Below, in pieces: positions 8,594 to 16,834 of a stretch of 41,785 nt of DNA. This DNA is from Candidatus Zixiibacteriota bacterium (GTDB lineage Bacteria > Zixibacteria > MSB-5A5 > GN15 > FEB-12). The notes below the pieces were generated by a model, which did no database searches, was not told the DNA's origin, and saw only the letters and a program-made list of their open reading frames with translations. The stretch lies in the NCBI GenBank assembly GCA_024277795.1, contig JAJRUL010000038.1:1-41785 (forward strand), read 5' to 3'. Made by a program: the position numbers and the translations under genes. Position 1 is the stretch's first letter. Each line of letters begins with the position of its first letter.

Positions 8594-8905
8594 CGAATCC
8601 TTTTCTTTACATTCAAATCAGAATACGCTCTACTTTTTAGCCTGCTAATATCCAACTGCAATTGTTCGTTCACGTACTGCAGAACAAACAGGCAGAACAA
8701 AATATCAACAAACTGTGCTCAAAAATGCCCTTTCGGACAACGCTTCGATCATAGTAGAAAGACAGTTCGATAGCAAGTTATTTCAAAGAGGCTCCTTAAT
8801 GGCGGTATCTCTTAAACTTGTAAGTTGATAGATAGTTCCAGCCTTTGAGCTGTGTTGTGCTGTCATTTTTTGGAAAAGGTAAACTACTGCTTGTCTATCC
8901 ACAGA
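8594..8905. other. 312-base leader region upstream of the propeller gene
   Basis: No gene is supported. It contains a short inverted repeat TTGTTC / GAACAA (8662-8667 and 8682-8687) and a doubled GCAGAACAAA. A minus-strand promoter for the propeller operon is expected here, but I do not see convincing -35 and -10 boxes. Confidence 0.4.
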
Positions 8906-10315
8906 TTACCTTTGTAGTGCACTTTTCTCAAAAGTCACAGCACCCAAAACAGAATCAACGCAAAAATAATGTTCGTAATGAAAAGGGACAAAAAAGAGAG
9001 ATAAACCTGTCAAACTGGCTCCCAGATCAGGAGCTTCCAAAGAAGAGGATACATTCGCTATCTCACGGGCGACAATTACCTCGGCCATCACAAGTGCTTC
9101 ACGAGGACCGATTGCTACAGGTTGAAAACGCCCATCTGTACGAGCGAGCGATTGCATATTCATCTCCATCATTGCAGAAGAGATCCGTCGAGTCAGACGG
9201 TAAGTAGCCTCAAAATTACCCAATCGAATCGCTGGAATCACTAATCGATCTGAATAATGCAAACCACCCCAAAAGCTCCTAAGCCTCTCACCTATTTCCT
9301 CTGTAATATTGAGTGACCAAAAAGGTATCATCATATCATCTTCATTGCCAAAACCGGCAGTACAAATATCGGGAGAAACTAAATCACATGGTTCAAGAGA
9401 TGTAAGCTGACGACAATTGCCACAAATATACAGAAATGACTGTTCACGTGAAAGGTCGATACCACAATTGCTACAACGATGAAAACCTACTGCTATCTGA
9501 CCAAAACTCATAGTCGTTTGCTCAGGAATGACCACCTGCTCAGGATCTGCAGGATCACTCATATAGTCTATAACACGTCCCGTTATACAATCAACAATCC
9601 ACCTTCCGAATCCTCCTGGACTATAAGACTCTGCTATACAATACGGAAAATAGATCAGAGAACCGGAAGGACGATACATTTCTGTCCGATTCTTGCCAAA
9701 ATCAGCCGCTTCAATCCTACCTACTGACTCAACAGAGTTTCTTGCCCGTTTAACTGCTTCCTCCACATTCAAAACGACTGGCAAAGCGACAAACCTATCT
9801 TCTATATTTTCCTCTGAGAATGTTTCGACCCTCAGATATTCTGTACGCAAACCAAGGGAACATGGTATACCGGGCAAGTTGAAACCTGCGGGGAATGTAA
9901 CTGTGTGGGGAGAAAGAGAAATATCAGTATGTCTTGACTCAATCTCCACAGGCGGGTCATGTTTATTCCCCCCGCCCGAATGAACAATACTAATACGGTT
10001 GCGAGTCTTAAGAACAATGGAATCAACCTTCCAATATGGATAATAGAAAAACTTGTACTGAATATCCGAATCAGTTAGTGGACTATCATGTTCCTTCTGA
10101 AAGCGATCAATCTTGAAGCGGATTTCCCTCTGCCTAACCGCAGAGCGAACAACATATACTGGTGGCAAATCCGGCATAACAACCCGTAGTGTTGACCCGC
10201 AATAATCACATTGTAGAACAAAAAAGTTCTCCTGTAATTCAAGTGCACCACCACAGCCGGGACAACCGACCTCAATGTAAAAACCTCTCTTAGCTTGATT
10301 GGTTGTTGCTCTCAT
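8906..10315 (-). CDS. Zinc-ribbon protein, YdjG-like partner of an SPFH protein
   Basis: About 469 residues. The N-terminus is a treble-clef zinc ribbon (CPGCGG at 18-23, CDYCG at 36-40); a second ribbon lies near residue 280-305 (CSNCG then CGNC). Between and after them are aromatic-rich segments of the YYPYWKVD and PFWSLNI kind. The layout recalls B. subtilis YdjG and related zinc-ribbon proteins encoded beside SPFH proteins. I chose the ATG at 10315 because GGAAAG lies about 8 bases upstream; an ATG at 10357 would overlap the previous gene by 68 bases. The chosen start still overlaps that gene by 26 bases, so coupling is likely. No transmembrane segment is obvious. A membrane-stress role is inference. 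Confidence 0.7.
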   Translation of the reverse strand: MRATTNQAKRGFYIEVGCPGCGGALELQENFFVLQCDYCGSTLRVVMPDLPPVYVVRSAVRQREIRFKIDRFQKEHDSPLTDSDIQYKFFYYPYWKVDSIVLKTRNRISIVHSGGGNKHDPPVEIESRHTDISLSPHTVTFPAGFNLPGIPCSLGLRTEYLRVETFSEENIEDRFVALPVVLNVEEAVKRARNSVESVGRIEAADFGKNRTEMYRPSGSLIYFPYCIAESYSPGGFGRWIVDCITGRVIDYMSDPADPEQVVIPEQTTMSFGQIAVGFHRCSNCGIDLSREQSFLYICGNCRQLTSLEPCDLVSPDICTAGFGNEDDMMIPFWSLNITEEIGERLRSFWGGLHYSDRLVIPAIRLGNFEATYRLTRRISSAMMEMNMQSLARTDGRFQPVAIGPREALVMAEVIVAREIANVSSSLEAPDLGASLTGLSLFFVPFHYEHYFCVDSVLGAVTFEKSALQR

Positions 10316-11423
10316 CCGATTGCTTTCCACATTCGCCACAGAATTTTGAACCTGCAATCAACTCCGAAGAACAATGCGGACAACGGGTCTTCGCATCCAA
10401 CTTCAGCCCGCATTTAAAACAATATCCTGCTTCTGTTGGCAATGATGTTCCACAACCATGACAAACATTTTGGGCAATCATCTGGTGACCACACCGATAG
10501 CAGTATCGTGACTGCTCAGGTGTATCAGTATGGCATTTTGGACATGTAACTGTTGCAACTGGTTCGCGCTTCAGCTCAGTCTGTTCAGGGGCGAAAACCT
10601 GATGCATCACACTTGGCATCATCATCCCGACACCTGCCGCCATCCCAATACCCGCACCAGCAGAACCTGCTCCGCCTGTTCCCCCCATCCCTTTAGCCAT
10701 CTCATACTTCAAGAACTTATCAAGATCGCCAACAGCTTCCATTCCGGAACGTTGATCTATCATCTTCGATACCTCATCTGGAGGTGTGATTGATGAAATA
10801 AAGAAGTCAACAAGCTCAAGACCATACTTTGCAAACTCTGAATGGACAACTCCTTTGAAATCTTCTGCTAACTCTGTATACACAGCAGGAAGATCAAGAA
10901 TTGAATCAAGTTGCTCACCAAGCAGATCATTCATCCTCGCAACTATAACATCACGCAGATAATCTTGAATATCAGAGGTTGTATATTTGGACTGACGGCC
11001 AACTAGTGAATTGAGGAACAATGACGGATTCTCAATCCGCATAGTATAAGAACCGAATGCACGCAAACGAATCAAACCGAGTTTGCTGTCTCTAAATGTT
11101 ACTGGATGAGAAGTCCCCCACTTCAAACCGGTAAACACTTTTTGATTAACGAAATAGACTTCCGCCCTAAATGGTGAGTCAAACCCAAACGGAAAAGCGA
11201 GCAAACGAGTCAAAATCGGCACATTGAGCGTCGAGAGAGTATGCCTGCCCACAGAAAATTGGTCGGCCGCATGCCCATCTTTGAAGAAGATAGCCATCTG
11301 TGAATCACGGACAATTAGTTGTGCCCCAAGCTTAAAATCAGCGGAACCCTCCTGAGGTAGTCGGTAAATCATCTCTTCACCCGATGGATCCATCCACTCG
11401 ATAATCTCGATCAACAATGACAT
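10290..11423 (-). CDS. SPFH-domain protein with C-terminal zinc ribbons (YdjI/COG4260-like)
   Basis: A 377-residue stomatin/prohibitin-family protein. The SPFH domain covers roughly residues 20-230 (opening [50 protein letters not shown]). A Gly/Ala/Met-rich hydrophobic linker follows (about 245-280), then three zinc ribbons of the CPKC...CYRCG, CHGCG...CFKCG and CPHC...CGECG type in the last 90 residues. In B. subtilis the YdjF-I group ties a PspA homologue to the membrane through YdjG/YdjI; here the YdjG-like gene overlaps, but no PspA gene is in view. GGAG lies 7 bases before the ATG, and a perfect TATAAT stands upstream within a palindrome. Confidence 0.85.
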   Translation of the reverse strand: MSLLIEIIEWMDPSGEEMIYRLPQEGSADFKLGAQLIVRDSQMAIFFKDGHAADQFSVGRHTLSTLNVPILTRLLAFPFGFDSPFRAEVYFVNQKVFTGLKWGTSHPVTFRDSKLGLIRLRAFGSYTMRIENPSLFLNSLVGRQSKYTTSDIQDYLRDVIVARMNDLLGEQLDSILDLPAVYTELAEDFKGVVHSEFAKYGLELVDFFISSITPPDEVSKMIDQRSGMEAVGDLDKFLKYEMAKGMGGTGGAGSAGAGIGMAAGVGMMMPSVMHQVFAPEQTELKREPVATVTCPKCHTDTPEQSRYCYRCGHQMIAQNVCHGCGTSLPTEAGYCFKCGLKLDAKTRCPHCSSELIAGSKFCGECGKQSDESNNQSS

Positions 11424-11439
11424 AATATACTCCTGAATA

Positions 11440-11461
11440 ATAATGATTCTTTCTCATTATA
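11440..11461 (-). promoter_or_regulatory. -10 box and overlapping palindrome upstream of the SPFH gene
   Basis: On the minus strand a perfect TATAAT occupies 11461-11456. It overlaps a perfect palindrome, ATAATGA (11440-11446) and TCATTAT (11454-11460) with a 7-base spacer. Placement over and just after the -10 box is typical of a repressor operator. The -35 region is weak. The spacer is too long for a standard Fur box, so the regulator is unknown. Confidence 0.55.
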
Positions 11462-11550
11462 TCGGGTCGCCAACTCAATGCTTTATCATGAGGAACAACC
11501 ATCCCCTTTTTTGGTAGAAACAATACCTCTATTGGAATTGGAGATTCTAT

Positions 11551-11579
11551 TTGACTGCCGGAATCAGCAGGATTATATA
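11551..11579 (+). promoter_or_regulatory. Sigma-70-type promoter of the PKD lipoprotein gene
   Basis: TTGACT (11551-11556), a 17-base spacer, then TATATA (11574-11579). The predicted start near 11586 leaves a leader of about 25 bases with the AAGGAAAGAG ribosome-binding site before the ATG at 11611. This placement excludes an upstream start at 11551. Confidence 0.7.
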
Positions 11580-11610
11580 CTGTGTATACAATAATAAAGG
11601 AAAGAGACTG

Positions 11611-13005
11611 ATGAAGAGAAACATAGCCATCTTAGGATTTGCAATCATGATTATAACAATAATCTGGTCTATACCCGGCTGTGACACTCTAGTAACTGAA
11701 ACAGTTGAAACCGCAGGACACCCAACCGCAGAATTTACAGTAAATGTCGACTCAGGTTGTGCCCCTCTTACTGTCTCATTTTCCGATGCCTCCAGCGGGC
11801 CCCATGATGTATGGCTTTGGCAATTCGGTGATGATAGCACTTCTGTGGAAAGCGACCCAGTCCACACATATACTGAAGCGGGAGTATACACTGTTCGCCT
11901 TGAAATCAAAGATACAGAAACTGACGGTTCCGATATTGAAATAAAACGTCGTTTTATCATTGTAGGGGCAACTGTCGGCGACTTTGGAGCATCTGATACT
12001 GTCGCATGTCCCGGAACAGAAATAACCTTTACACCGACAGATTTTGGCGGGGTCTCCTCATGGCTGTGGAGTTTCGGTAAACCGGGGTGGACATCAACCG
12101 ACTCTATCCCCTCATGGACATACCCCGACACAGGCATCTATACAGTCTCTCTGACATTGAATACATCGAGTGAAGGTTGCGGAACCAAAACAATTATCGA
12201 CAGCAACCTGATTCGCATACACGAGTGCCCAAAAGTACAATTTGTCATCCAGAACACCTCAGGGTGCTTACCGCTCTCGGTACCGTTCGCTGATAGCTCC
12301 ACACCGGCAACAGGAGAAGCAATAACGTCTCGTTTATGGGACTTCGGAGATGGACAAACATCAACCGAACAGAATCCTACTCATATTTATGATTCTTCAG
12401 GAACATTTACTGTCAAACTTACGATTGGCGATACCGGGGGAGGAGTCTCTGTCGATTCCCTTGCTAATGTCATAACTGCCTATGACACGCTCATCCCCAA
12501 TATGCTCGTCCTATCCGACTCGACAGCCTGCTACTCATCATTCCAACAATTCCAGGTCAAGTTCGACATGGATATCTTTACTGATATCGATAGTTTCCTC
12601 TGGAATTTTGGTGACGGAATTATTGCTACTGATTCTGCTCCAGTGCATGCCTATGTCACCCCGGGAATCTATGATGTTCAACTCAATGTCTGGGGACAAT
12701 GTATCAACGACTCAATTATCAAACCGGGTCTAATCATTCTCTCCGACACACTCGATTCTCTGCTTGCAGGAATAAATATTGTCCCTGCCAGCGGTGTTGT
12801 TGCTGACACCTTTACAATTAGTGCAACCTCTCCAAATGTCATGACTGGATGGGATTGGGCTTTAGGTGATGGTACAACTGCAACTGATTCAGGGGCGGTA
12901 ATAACCCACACGTATGCAGATAGCGGATGGTACCAAATCCTACTCACTATCCGCAACGGTTGCGGATCAATTACTATTTTGGATTCTGTTCGAGTCGACT
13001 TGTAG
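11611..13005 (+). CDS. PKD-repeat surface lipoprotein
   Basis: 464 residues counted from the ATG at 11611, which has a good ribosome-binding site (AAGGAAAGAG) and sits after a strong promoter. A lipoprotein signal is present: MKRN, a hydrophobic stretch, then IPGC with Cys24 as the lipidated residue. The mature part is five PKD-type immunoglobulin-like domains in tandem, with cores WLWQFGDD, WLWSFGKP, RLWDFGDG, FLWNFGDG and WDWALGDG, each followed by a TYxxxGxYTVxL strand. The first four domains carry an extra Cys near their start (SGCAPL, VACPG, SGCLPL, TACYS). The fifth has a degenerate core and lacks that Cys. No enzymatic domain is attached, so a structural or adhesive role at the cell surface is likely. 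Confidence 0.85.
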   Translation: MKRNIAILGFAIMIITIIWSIPGCDTLVTETVETAGHPTAEFTVNVDSGCAPLTVSFSDASSGPHDVWLWQFGDDSTSVESDPVHTYTEAGVYTVRLEIKDTETDGSDIEIKRRFIIVGATVGDFGASDTVACPGTEITFTPTDFGGVSSWLWSFGKPGWTSTDSIPSWTYPDTGIYTVSLTLNTSSEGCGTKTIIDSNLIRIHECPKVQFVIQNTSGCLPLSVPFADSSTPATGEAITSRLWDFGDGQTSTEQNPTHIYDSSGTFTVKLTIGDTGGGVSVDSLANVITAYDTLIPNMLVLSDSTACYSSFQQFQVKFDMDIFTDIDSFLWNFGDGIIATDSAPVHAYVTPGIYDVQLNVWGQCINDSIIKPGLIILSDTLDSLLAGINIVPASGVVADTFTISATSPNVMTGWDWALGDGTTATDSGAVITHTYADSGWYQILLTIRNGCGSITILDSVRVDL

Positions 13006-13104
13006 AATAAAATTGTACGTATAACCTGTTTTTGTTTGAAACCTACGCCCACTTGACCCCGTAAATCCTATCATATCGAATAATCTGCCTTGTATGGAGG
13101 AATT

Positions 13105-13707
13105 ATGAAGCTGTTGCTAACACTCACTTTTATAACCCTGCTTGCACTACCGGTTAAGGGGTATAGCAATGAAGTCAATATCGGATATAAAGGGAATGAC
13201 AATATCTCGTATGATATTTCGCGCCACTCTTTCACTGTTCATGGAATCACGATTGACTTTAAGGATAGAGTTCTCATTCTCGACCATGTAGACTATAGTG
13301 GCGAAATAATTGAATTCACACCAGATCATGAACTATTCATCAATGATAGCAAAGTACCATTAACTCCTGACCAACAAGTTTTGGTCAAAGATTTCTACAA
13401 TGAAATGAGGTTTGTTTTCAAAGAGACCAAGTCAATAGGTGTTGAAGGAGCAAAAATCGGCCTGCATGGTGCCCAAATCGGTTTAAGTGCTATCGGTGGA
13501 CTATTCAAAATGTTGCTTACCAACTATAATGAAGATGACTTTGAACGTGATATGGAAAGACGTTCCAGCAAAATTGAAAGACGAGCTAAACGACTTGAGC
13601 GTAGAGCAAACAAACTTGATGATGCAGTTGAAAATGTCACACATCTTTCTGTCGAAATGTACCAGCAAATACCCGCACTCCAAAAAGTTGAATGGCTCAG
13701 CGACTAA
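13105..13707 (+). CDS. Exported protein of unknown function, DUF2884/YggN-like in outline
   Basis: 200 residues from the ATG at 13105, preceded 5 bases upstream by GGAGGA; the in-frame ATG at 13090 lacks such a site. A signal peptide is clear (MKLLLTLTFITLLALPVKGYS). The middle has a strand-rich region, then LTPDQQVLVKDFYNEMR and a Gly/Ala-rich helical stretch (GVEGAKIGLHGAQIGLSAIGGL). The C-terminal part (about 142-185) is highly charged and helical, with repeated ERRAKRLERRANKL, probably a coiled coil. The order (exported, a short L.I.....LT..Q segment, helix) recalls DUF2884, but this is a loose match from memory. It lies 99 bases after the PKD gene. Confidence 0.65.
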   Translation: MKLLLTLTFITLLALPVKGYSNEVNIGYKGNDNISYDISRHSFTVHGITIDFKDRVLILDHVDYSGEIIEFTPDHELFINDSKVPLTPDQQVLVKDFYNEMRFVFKETKSIGVEGAKIGLHGAQIGLSAIGGLFKMLLTNYNEDDFERDMERRSSKIERRAKRLERRANKLDDAVENVTHLSVEMYQQIPALQKVEWLSD

Positions 13708-13929
13708 CAGCACCTTTCCCGAATAGATAGTAGTTCGAAGACAAGTCTGCTTACAGAGTTTCCAAATAGTAGTTGAATAGCTCAAATACTAAACACACGC
13801 GTCGCGTATTCTATCTTCGCTTTGTCTTTGTTATTCCTCAGATCATATTTTCTTCATAAGTTAGCCCCCCTGCACTCCCAACCCTTTTTCTTCATAAGTC
13901 CGGTTGCTCGGTCGAAGAATAGATAATAC

Positions 13930-14032
13930 GTCATCGCGAGGAGCAGTGCGACGTGGCGATCTCTCTCCATCGTTACGCAAAAGATTGCATCGCTTCTGTT
14001 ACGGAGAGTTTGCATTGCTACGCTCGCAATAG
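13930..14032. repeat. REP-like palindromic unit, copy 2
   Basis: It opens with GTCATCGCGAGGAGC and GCGACGTGGC, nearly the same as the inverted right arm of the unit at 2729-2806. It closes with TTGCTACGCTCGCAAT, the inverse type of end. The interior differs (ATTGCATCGCTTCTGTTACG), so the unit is diverged or composite. Confidence 0.6.
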
Positions 14033-14083
14033 AGTGCCCCCCAGAGCGGAGCGCCGGGTGGGCTCTTTGCTGAATTCATCCTT

Positions 14084-14127
14084 CTGTCGGGTCTTGCTTT
14101 TGACTTGTCAAAAGTGTGACCCGACAG
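14084..14127. repeat. 44-bp palindrome, copy 2
   Basis: Same length and plan as 2821-2864: 21-base arms around a 2-base centre (TT), again preceded by CATCCTT. The arms differ from copy 1 by an A-to-G change at arm position 6 that is matched by the compensating T-to-C on the other arm. A 3-base mismatch block in the right arm (GTGTGA for GCAAGA) opens an internal loop. Confidence 0.75.
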
Positions 14128-14147
14128 CGAATCGATCAAATTCAAAC

Positions 14148-14179
14148 AAAAAAAGGTGGAATCATTTCGATCCCACCTT
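14148..14179 (-). terminator. Intrinsic terminator of etfA
   Basis: Arms 14153-14163 and 14169-14179 pair over 11 bp with one mismatch and a 5-base loop. On the minus strand the hairpin is followed by a T-run. It lies 33 bases past the etfA stop. Confidence 0.85.
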
Positions 14180-14211
14180 ACATAAACCGATGAATCATGC
14201 AATACGTCTGC

Positions 14212-15168
14212 CTAACCCAACTCCGCTTTGAACTTCGCAGTCAAGGCTGGGACGATCTCAAATGCATCACCAATTATACCATAATTGGCCACGTTGAAAA
14301 TCGGCGCGTCTTTATCTTTGTTTACTGCTACGATAGTCCCCGATCCTCGCATTCCAACAAGATGTTGAATTGCACCTGAGATCCCTACTGCTATGTACAA
14401 TTTCGGATTAACTGTCTTACCTGTCTGCCCTACTTGATTGCTGTATGGTGTCCAACCAGCATCAACAATCGCACGAGAGGCACCAAAGGCAGCACCCAAT
14501 GCACTCGCAAGATCATGCACAAGCGGAAGGTGTTCCTCAGCTTTCATACCACGACCAGCAGCCACAATAATATCTGCTTCGGTTAAATTGATTGACCCTG
14601 TTGACTCAGATTTAACCTCATCAATCGACATCTTGACGTCGAATGTGACTGCCTCAATTGTTTCAGCAACGACCTCACCTGAACCATCTTTTTGCTCAGC
14701 AAAAATCTTAGGACGAACAGTAAGTAAGTATGGGCCTTTTTTGGCAATCAACTCGGAAATAACTGCTCCACCATAATGAGGACGCGATGCAACAACATTG
14801 TCACCATCAACTCGCAAAGCTGTTATATCAGAGGCCAATGGTGCGTCGAGTTTTCCCGCCAAACGACTGAAGAGTGCTTTGCCGTAAAAACTTGCAGGTC
14901 CTAAAACAATATCAAACTGATGTTTGTTAATCAACTCAGTCAAGACATTGGTGTAAAGTTCATCATTGAAATGTTTCAGATTCGGATGTGAAACTGTAAG
15001 AACTTTCCCGCCCCCACGAGAGGCAAGTTCCGAAGCGGGAGTATCAGCATTTTCAGCCAATATGACAGAGCTAAGATCCCCATTAAGGCATGTGGCCGCA
15101 GTCAACAATTCATATGTAGCAGGAACTACATGTCCATCTTTTTGAAGCCCAACTACCAAAATTTTCAT
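14212..15168 (-). CDS. etfA: Electron transfer flavoprotein alpha subunit
   Basis: Alpha subunit of the FAD-containing electron carrier that takes electrons from acyl-CoA and related dehydrogenases. 318 residues, full length. The N-terminal alpha/beta domain starts MKILVVGLQKDGHV; the C-terminal FAD-binding domain shows AAGRGMK, AFGASRAIVDAGW, QVGQTGKTVNPKLYIAVGISGAIQHLVGM and the terminal VNKDKDAPIFNVANYGIIGDAFEIVP. An AGGTG site lies 6 bases before the ATG. A promoter (15216-15244) and an intrinsic terminator flank it, so it appears monocistronic. The usual partner etfB is not adjacent: upstream is dusB and downstream is the repeat gap. Confidence 0.95.
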   Translation of the reverse strand: MKILVVGLQKDGHVVPATYELLTAATCLNGDLSSVILAENADTPASELASRGGGKVLTVSHPNLKHFNDELYTNVLTELINKHQFDIVLGPASFYGKALFSRLAGKLDAPLASDITALRVDGDNVVASRPHYGGAVISELIAKKGPYLLTVRPKIFAEQKDGSGEVVAETIEAVTFDVKMSIDEVKSESTGSINLTEADIIVAAGRGMKAEEHLPLVHDLASALGAAFGASRAIVDAGWTPYSNQVGQTGKTVNPKLYIAVGISGAIQHLVGMRGSGTIVAVNKDKDAPIFNVANYGIIGDAFEIVPALTAKFKAELG

Positions 15169-15215
15169 CTATTCACCTCATCCTTTATCCATTTTTCATT
15201 CGCTAAAATCAAACA

Positions 15216-15244
15216 AATATAGAGAGCAAGAGAACTCACGGCAA
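15216..15244 (-). promoter_or_regulatory. Promoter of etfA
   Basis: On the minus strand TTGCCG (15244-15239), a 17-base spacer and TATATT (15221-15216). The predicted start leaves a leader of about 40 bases before the etfA ATG. Confidence 0.6.
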
Positions 15245-15291
15245 GACAATAGCGATAACAATCTTCGTATTTTATAAAACCGTATTACTAT

Positions 15292-16260
15292 TTACCATGT
15301 TCTTTGATACTCCGCAAACAAATCATTCATATCTGCAATTGTAGTGACTTGAAAGAGTTTTGGCCTCAACTCCGATGCCCCTCGAAAGCCTTTTACATAC
15401 CATCCGAGATATCGTCGCATCATAACAACCCCTTTTTCCTCTCCGAATTGCTCAACCATCAAACGGGCATGAATCTGAGCCATTTCGATTTTTTCATCTA
15501 CAGTAGGGGGATCTGGTCTTATGCCTGTTTCAAGATAATCATTCATCGCTTTGAAAATAAACGGATTCCCCAATGCCGCACGCCCAACCATAACCGCATC
15601 ACACCCTGTCTCCTCAAGCATTCTTTGTGCATCACGACAAGTGTTGACATCTCCGTTGCCAATAACAGGAATCGAGACAGCTTGTTTAAGCTTACGAATA
15701 GCCGACCAGTCTGCGGAGCCTGAGAACCCTTTCGCTCGGCTTCTTGCGTGAAGGGTAACTGCTTTTGCCCCGGCTCTCTCAGCAATCTTCCCAACTTGCT
15801 CAAAAACAGGACAAGATTCATCCCAACCAGTCCGAATTTTGATTGTAACAGGTGTCTCCCCTGCCCCTTCAACTGTTGCTTTGATTATATCCTCAGTGAG
15901 AGAAAGATCTTTCAGAACTGCCGCACCTCCATTGCGCCCGACAACTTTCTTGACGGGACAACCAAAATTGATATCAATCAAATCTGGTCCTATTTTCTCA
16001 ACTGTAATAGAGGCAGCTTCTTTCATCACTTCAGGCTTAGCTCCAAAGAGTTGAATCCCAACAGGCTGTTCATCTTGATGAATCGCCATCATTTCCATAG
16101 TACGAGTCTGGTTACGTATTATCCCCTCAGAGGAAACCATTTCCGTATAAGTCATTGCCGCCCTGGCTTTTATAGCCAAAACTCGAAACGGCCTGTTTGA
16201 GACACCAGCCAAAGGTGCTGAGAGCACCTTACCTTGAAGCGTTAACTTTCCAATATTCAT
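15292..16260 (-). CDS. dusB: tRNA-dihydrouridine synthase, DusB type
   Basis: Flavin-dependent enzyme that reduces specific uridines in tRNA to dihydrouridine. 322 residues. The TIM-barrel FMN domain opens with LSAPLAGVSNRPFR. The catalytic acid Cys101 is in INFGCPVKKVVGRNGG. KIRTGWD, TLHARSRAKGFSG (with the FMN-phosphate region) and PVIGNGDV, then VMVGRAALGNPFIF, follow in order. The C-terminal helical tRNA-binding domain contains MMRRYLGWYVKGF. No Shine-Dalgarno sequence precedes the ATG, and the -10 box is only 6 bases from it, so the mRNA may be leaderless. DusB subtype is by overall similarity. Confidence 0.94.
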   Translation of the reverse strand: MNIGKLTLQGKVLSAPLAGVSNRPFRVLAIKARAAMTYTEMVSSEGIIRNQTRTMEMMAIHQDEQPVGIQLFGAKPEVMKEAASITVEKIGPDLIDINFGCPVKKVVGRNGGAAVLKDLSLTEDIIKATVEGAGETPVTIKIRTGWDESCPVFEQVGKIAERAGAKAVTLHARSRAKGFSGSADWSAIRKLKQAVSIPVIGNGDVNTCRDAQRMLEETGCDAVMVGRAALGNPFIFKAMNDYLETGIRPDPPTVDEKIEMAQIHARLMVEQFGEEKGVVMMRRYLGWYVKGFRGASELRPKLFQVTTIADMNDLFAEYQRTW

Positions 16261-16266
16261 GCCGAC

Positions 16267-16295
16267 AATATAAGCAACTCGTCAATTTACAACAA
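16267..16295 (-). promoter_or_regulatory. Promoter of dusB, placed for a leaderless transcript
   Basis: On the minus strand TTGTTG (16295-16290), a 17-base spacer, then TATATT (16272-16267). Transcription would start about 7 bases on, at or next to the A of the ATG at 16260. It is back to back with the FHA gene promoter region (TATAAT at 16326-16331, plus strand). Confidence 0.5.
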
Positions 16296-16325
16296 GCGTA
16301 CAGAATGAGCTTCTGGACGGTTATC

Positions 16326-16331
16326 TATAAT
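16326..16331 (+). promoter_or_regulatory. -10 box of the FHA-phosphoesterase-kinase operon
   Basis: Perfect TATAAT; the -35 region is weak. The start of transcription would be near 16338, with about 50 bases of leader before the FHA gene ATG at 16388. The in-frame ATG at 16331 would lie before the transcript start. Confidence 0.4.
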
Positions 16332-16387
16332 TGATGAGAGATCAAAGTTGGAAAAAAAGAACGCGAGATATACCGAAGGACTCGGCT

Positions 16388-16834
16388 ATGCCAGAAATCG
16401 TAGTCAAGTATGACAACAAGGTGATCGAACGAATCGTCACCGAAAAAAAACGAATTTCAATCGGCAGGACTAATGACAATGATGTGGTTCTGGAAAATCG
16501 TGGTGTTTCCCGAAAACATGCGATGATTGAATTCAACAACAATGCAGCTGTAGTGATGGACAACGAGTCCCTCAATGGTACGTTCGTCAATAGCAGAAAA
16601 ATCACGGAAGAGATTCTGCGCGATGAAGATATTATTACAATTGGCAAATACCAACTCATCTACCATAGCGATAGTTCACAGGAAACCGATGAAGGAGCCA
16701 ACTTTGACGGCACTATGGTGCTTAATACAAAAGCCCAGAAAAAGCTGGTAGAAAACGACAGAAAAGACCGGGAAGTTGTTGAACGTTATGGTGGTTCTGT
16801 TCTTGTCGCACAAGAAAACGCTGATTTCTCATAA
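16388..16834 (+). CDS. FHA-domain protein, N-terminal half of an interrupted two-FHA protein
   Basis: Phosphothreonine-binding signalling protein. It is 148 residues from the ATG at 16388, chosen because GAAGGA lies 7 bases upstream. The FHA domain (about residues 5-92) has all key residues: Gly26-Arg27 in ISIGRTND, Ser41 and His44 in GVSRKHA, and Asn63-Gly64-Thr65 in LNGTFVNSR. A linker with FDGTMVLNTKAQKKL follows; this TMVL(N/D)TKAQ segment is familiar to me as the phosphorylatable link of two-FHA proteins. Translation then stops at TAA (16832), yet the same frame continues at once as a second FHA domain to 17086. It heads an operon with a phosphoesterase and a Ser/Thr kinase, a natural source of the phosphothreonine ligand. 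Confidence 0.85.
   Translation: MPEIVVKYDNKVIERIVTEKKRISIGRTNDNDVVLENRGVSRKHAMIEFNNNAAVVMDNESLNGTFVNSRKITEEILRDEDIITIGKYQLIYHSDSSQETDEGANFDGTMVLNTKAQKKLVENDRKDREVVERYGGSVLVAQENADFS

Larger units (their letters stand above)
13708..14211. repeat. Repeat-rich gap between convergent genes (second site)
   Basis: No gene is supported in these 504 bases. They contain a third copy of the TTCGAAGACAA motif (13731-13754), a REP-like palindromic unit from 13930 to about 14032, a GC-rich imperfect hairpin around 14034-14070, a 44-bp palindrome (14084-14127), and the etfA terminator (14148-14179). The order matches the 2597-2928 gap closely, so both gaps appear to carry the same composite repeat. Confidence 0.7.

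Noticed and set aside
11440-11460. ATAATGA-N7-TCATTAT as a Fur box
   Set aside because: The 7-base spacer does not fit the Fur consensus, in which the same half-sites are about 3 bases apart; kept as an operator for an unknown factor.
11547-12137. 196-codon frame antisense to the PKD lipoprotein gene
   Set aside because: It lies wholly opposite a well-supported gene with promoter and lipoprotein signal, and its sequence is a low-complexity Ser/Val/Thr shadow of PKD repeats.
13708-14211. Broken gene or insertion sequence in the gap
   Set aside because: No frame with recognisable protein similarity; the content is palindromic repeats shared with another gap, and no transposase is present.
15748-16200. 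150-codon frame antisense to dusB
   Set aside because: No recognisable domain, no ribosome-binding site, and fully covered by the strong dusB gene on the other strand.
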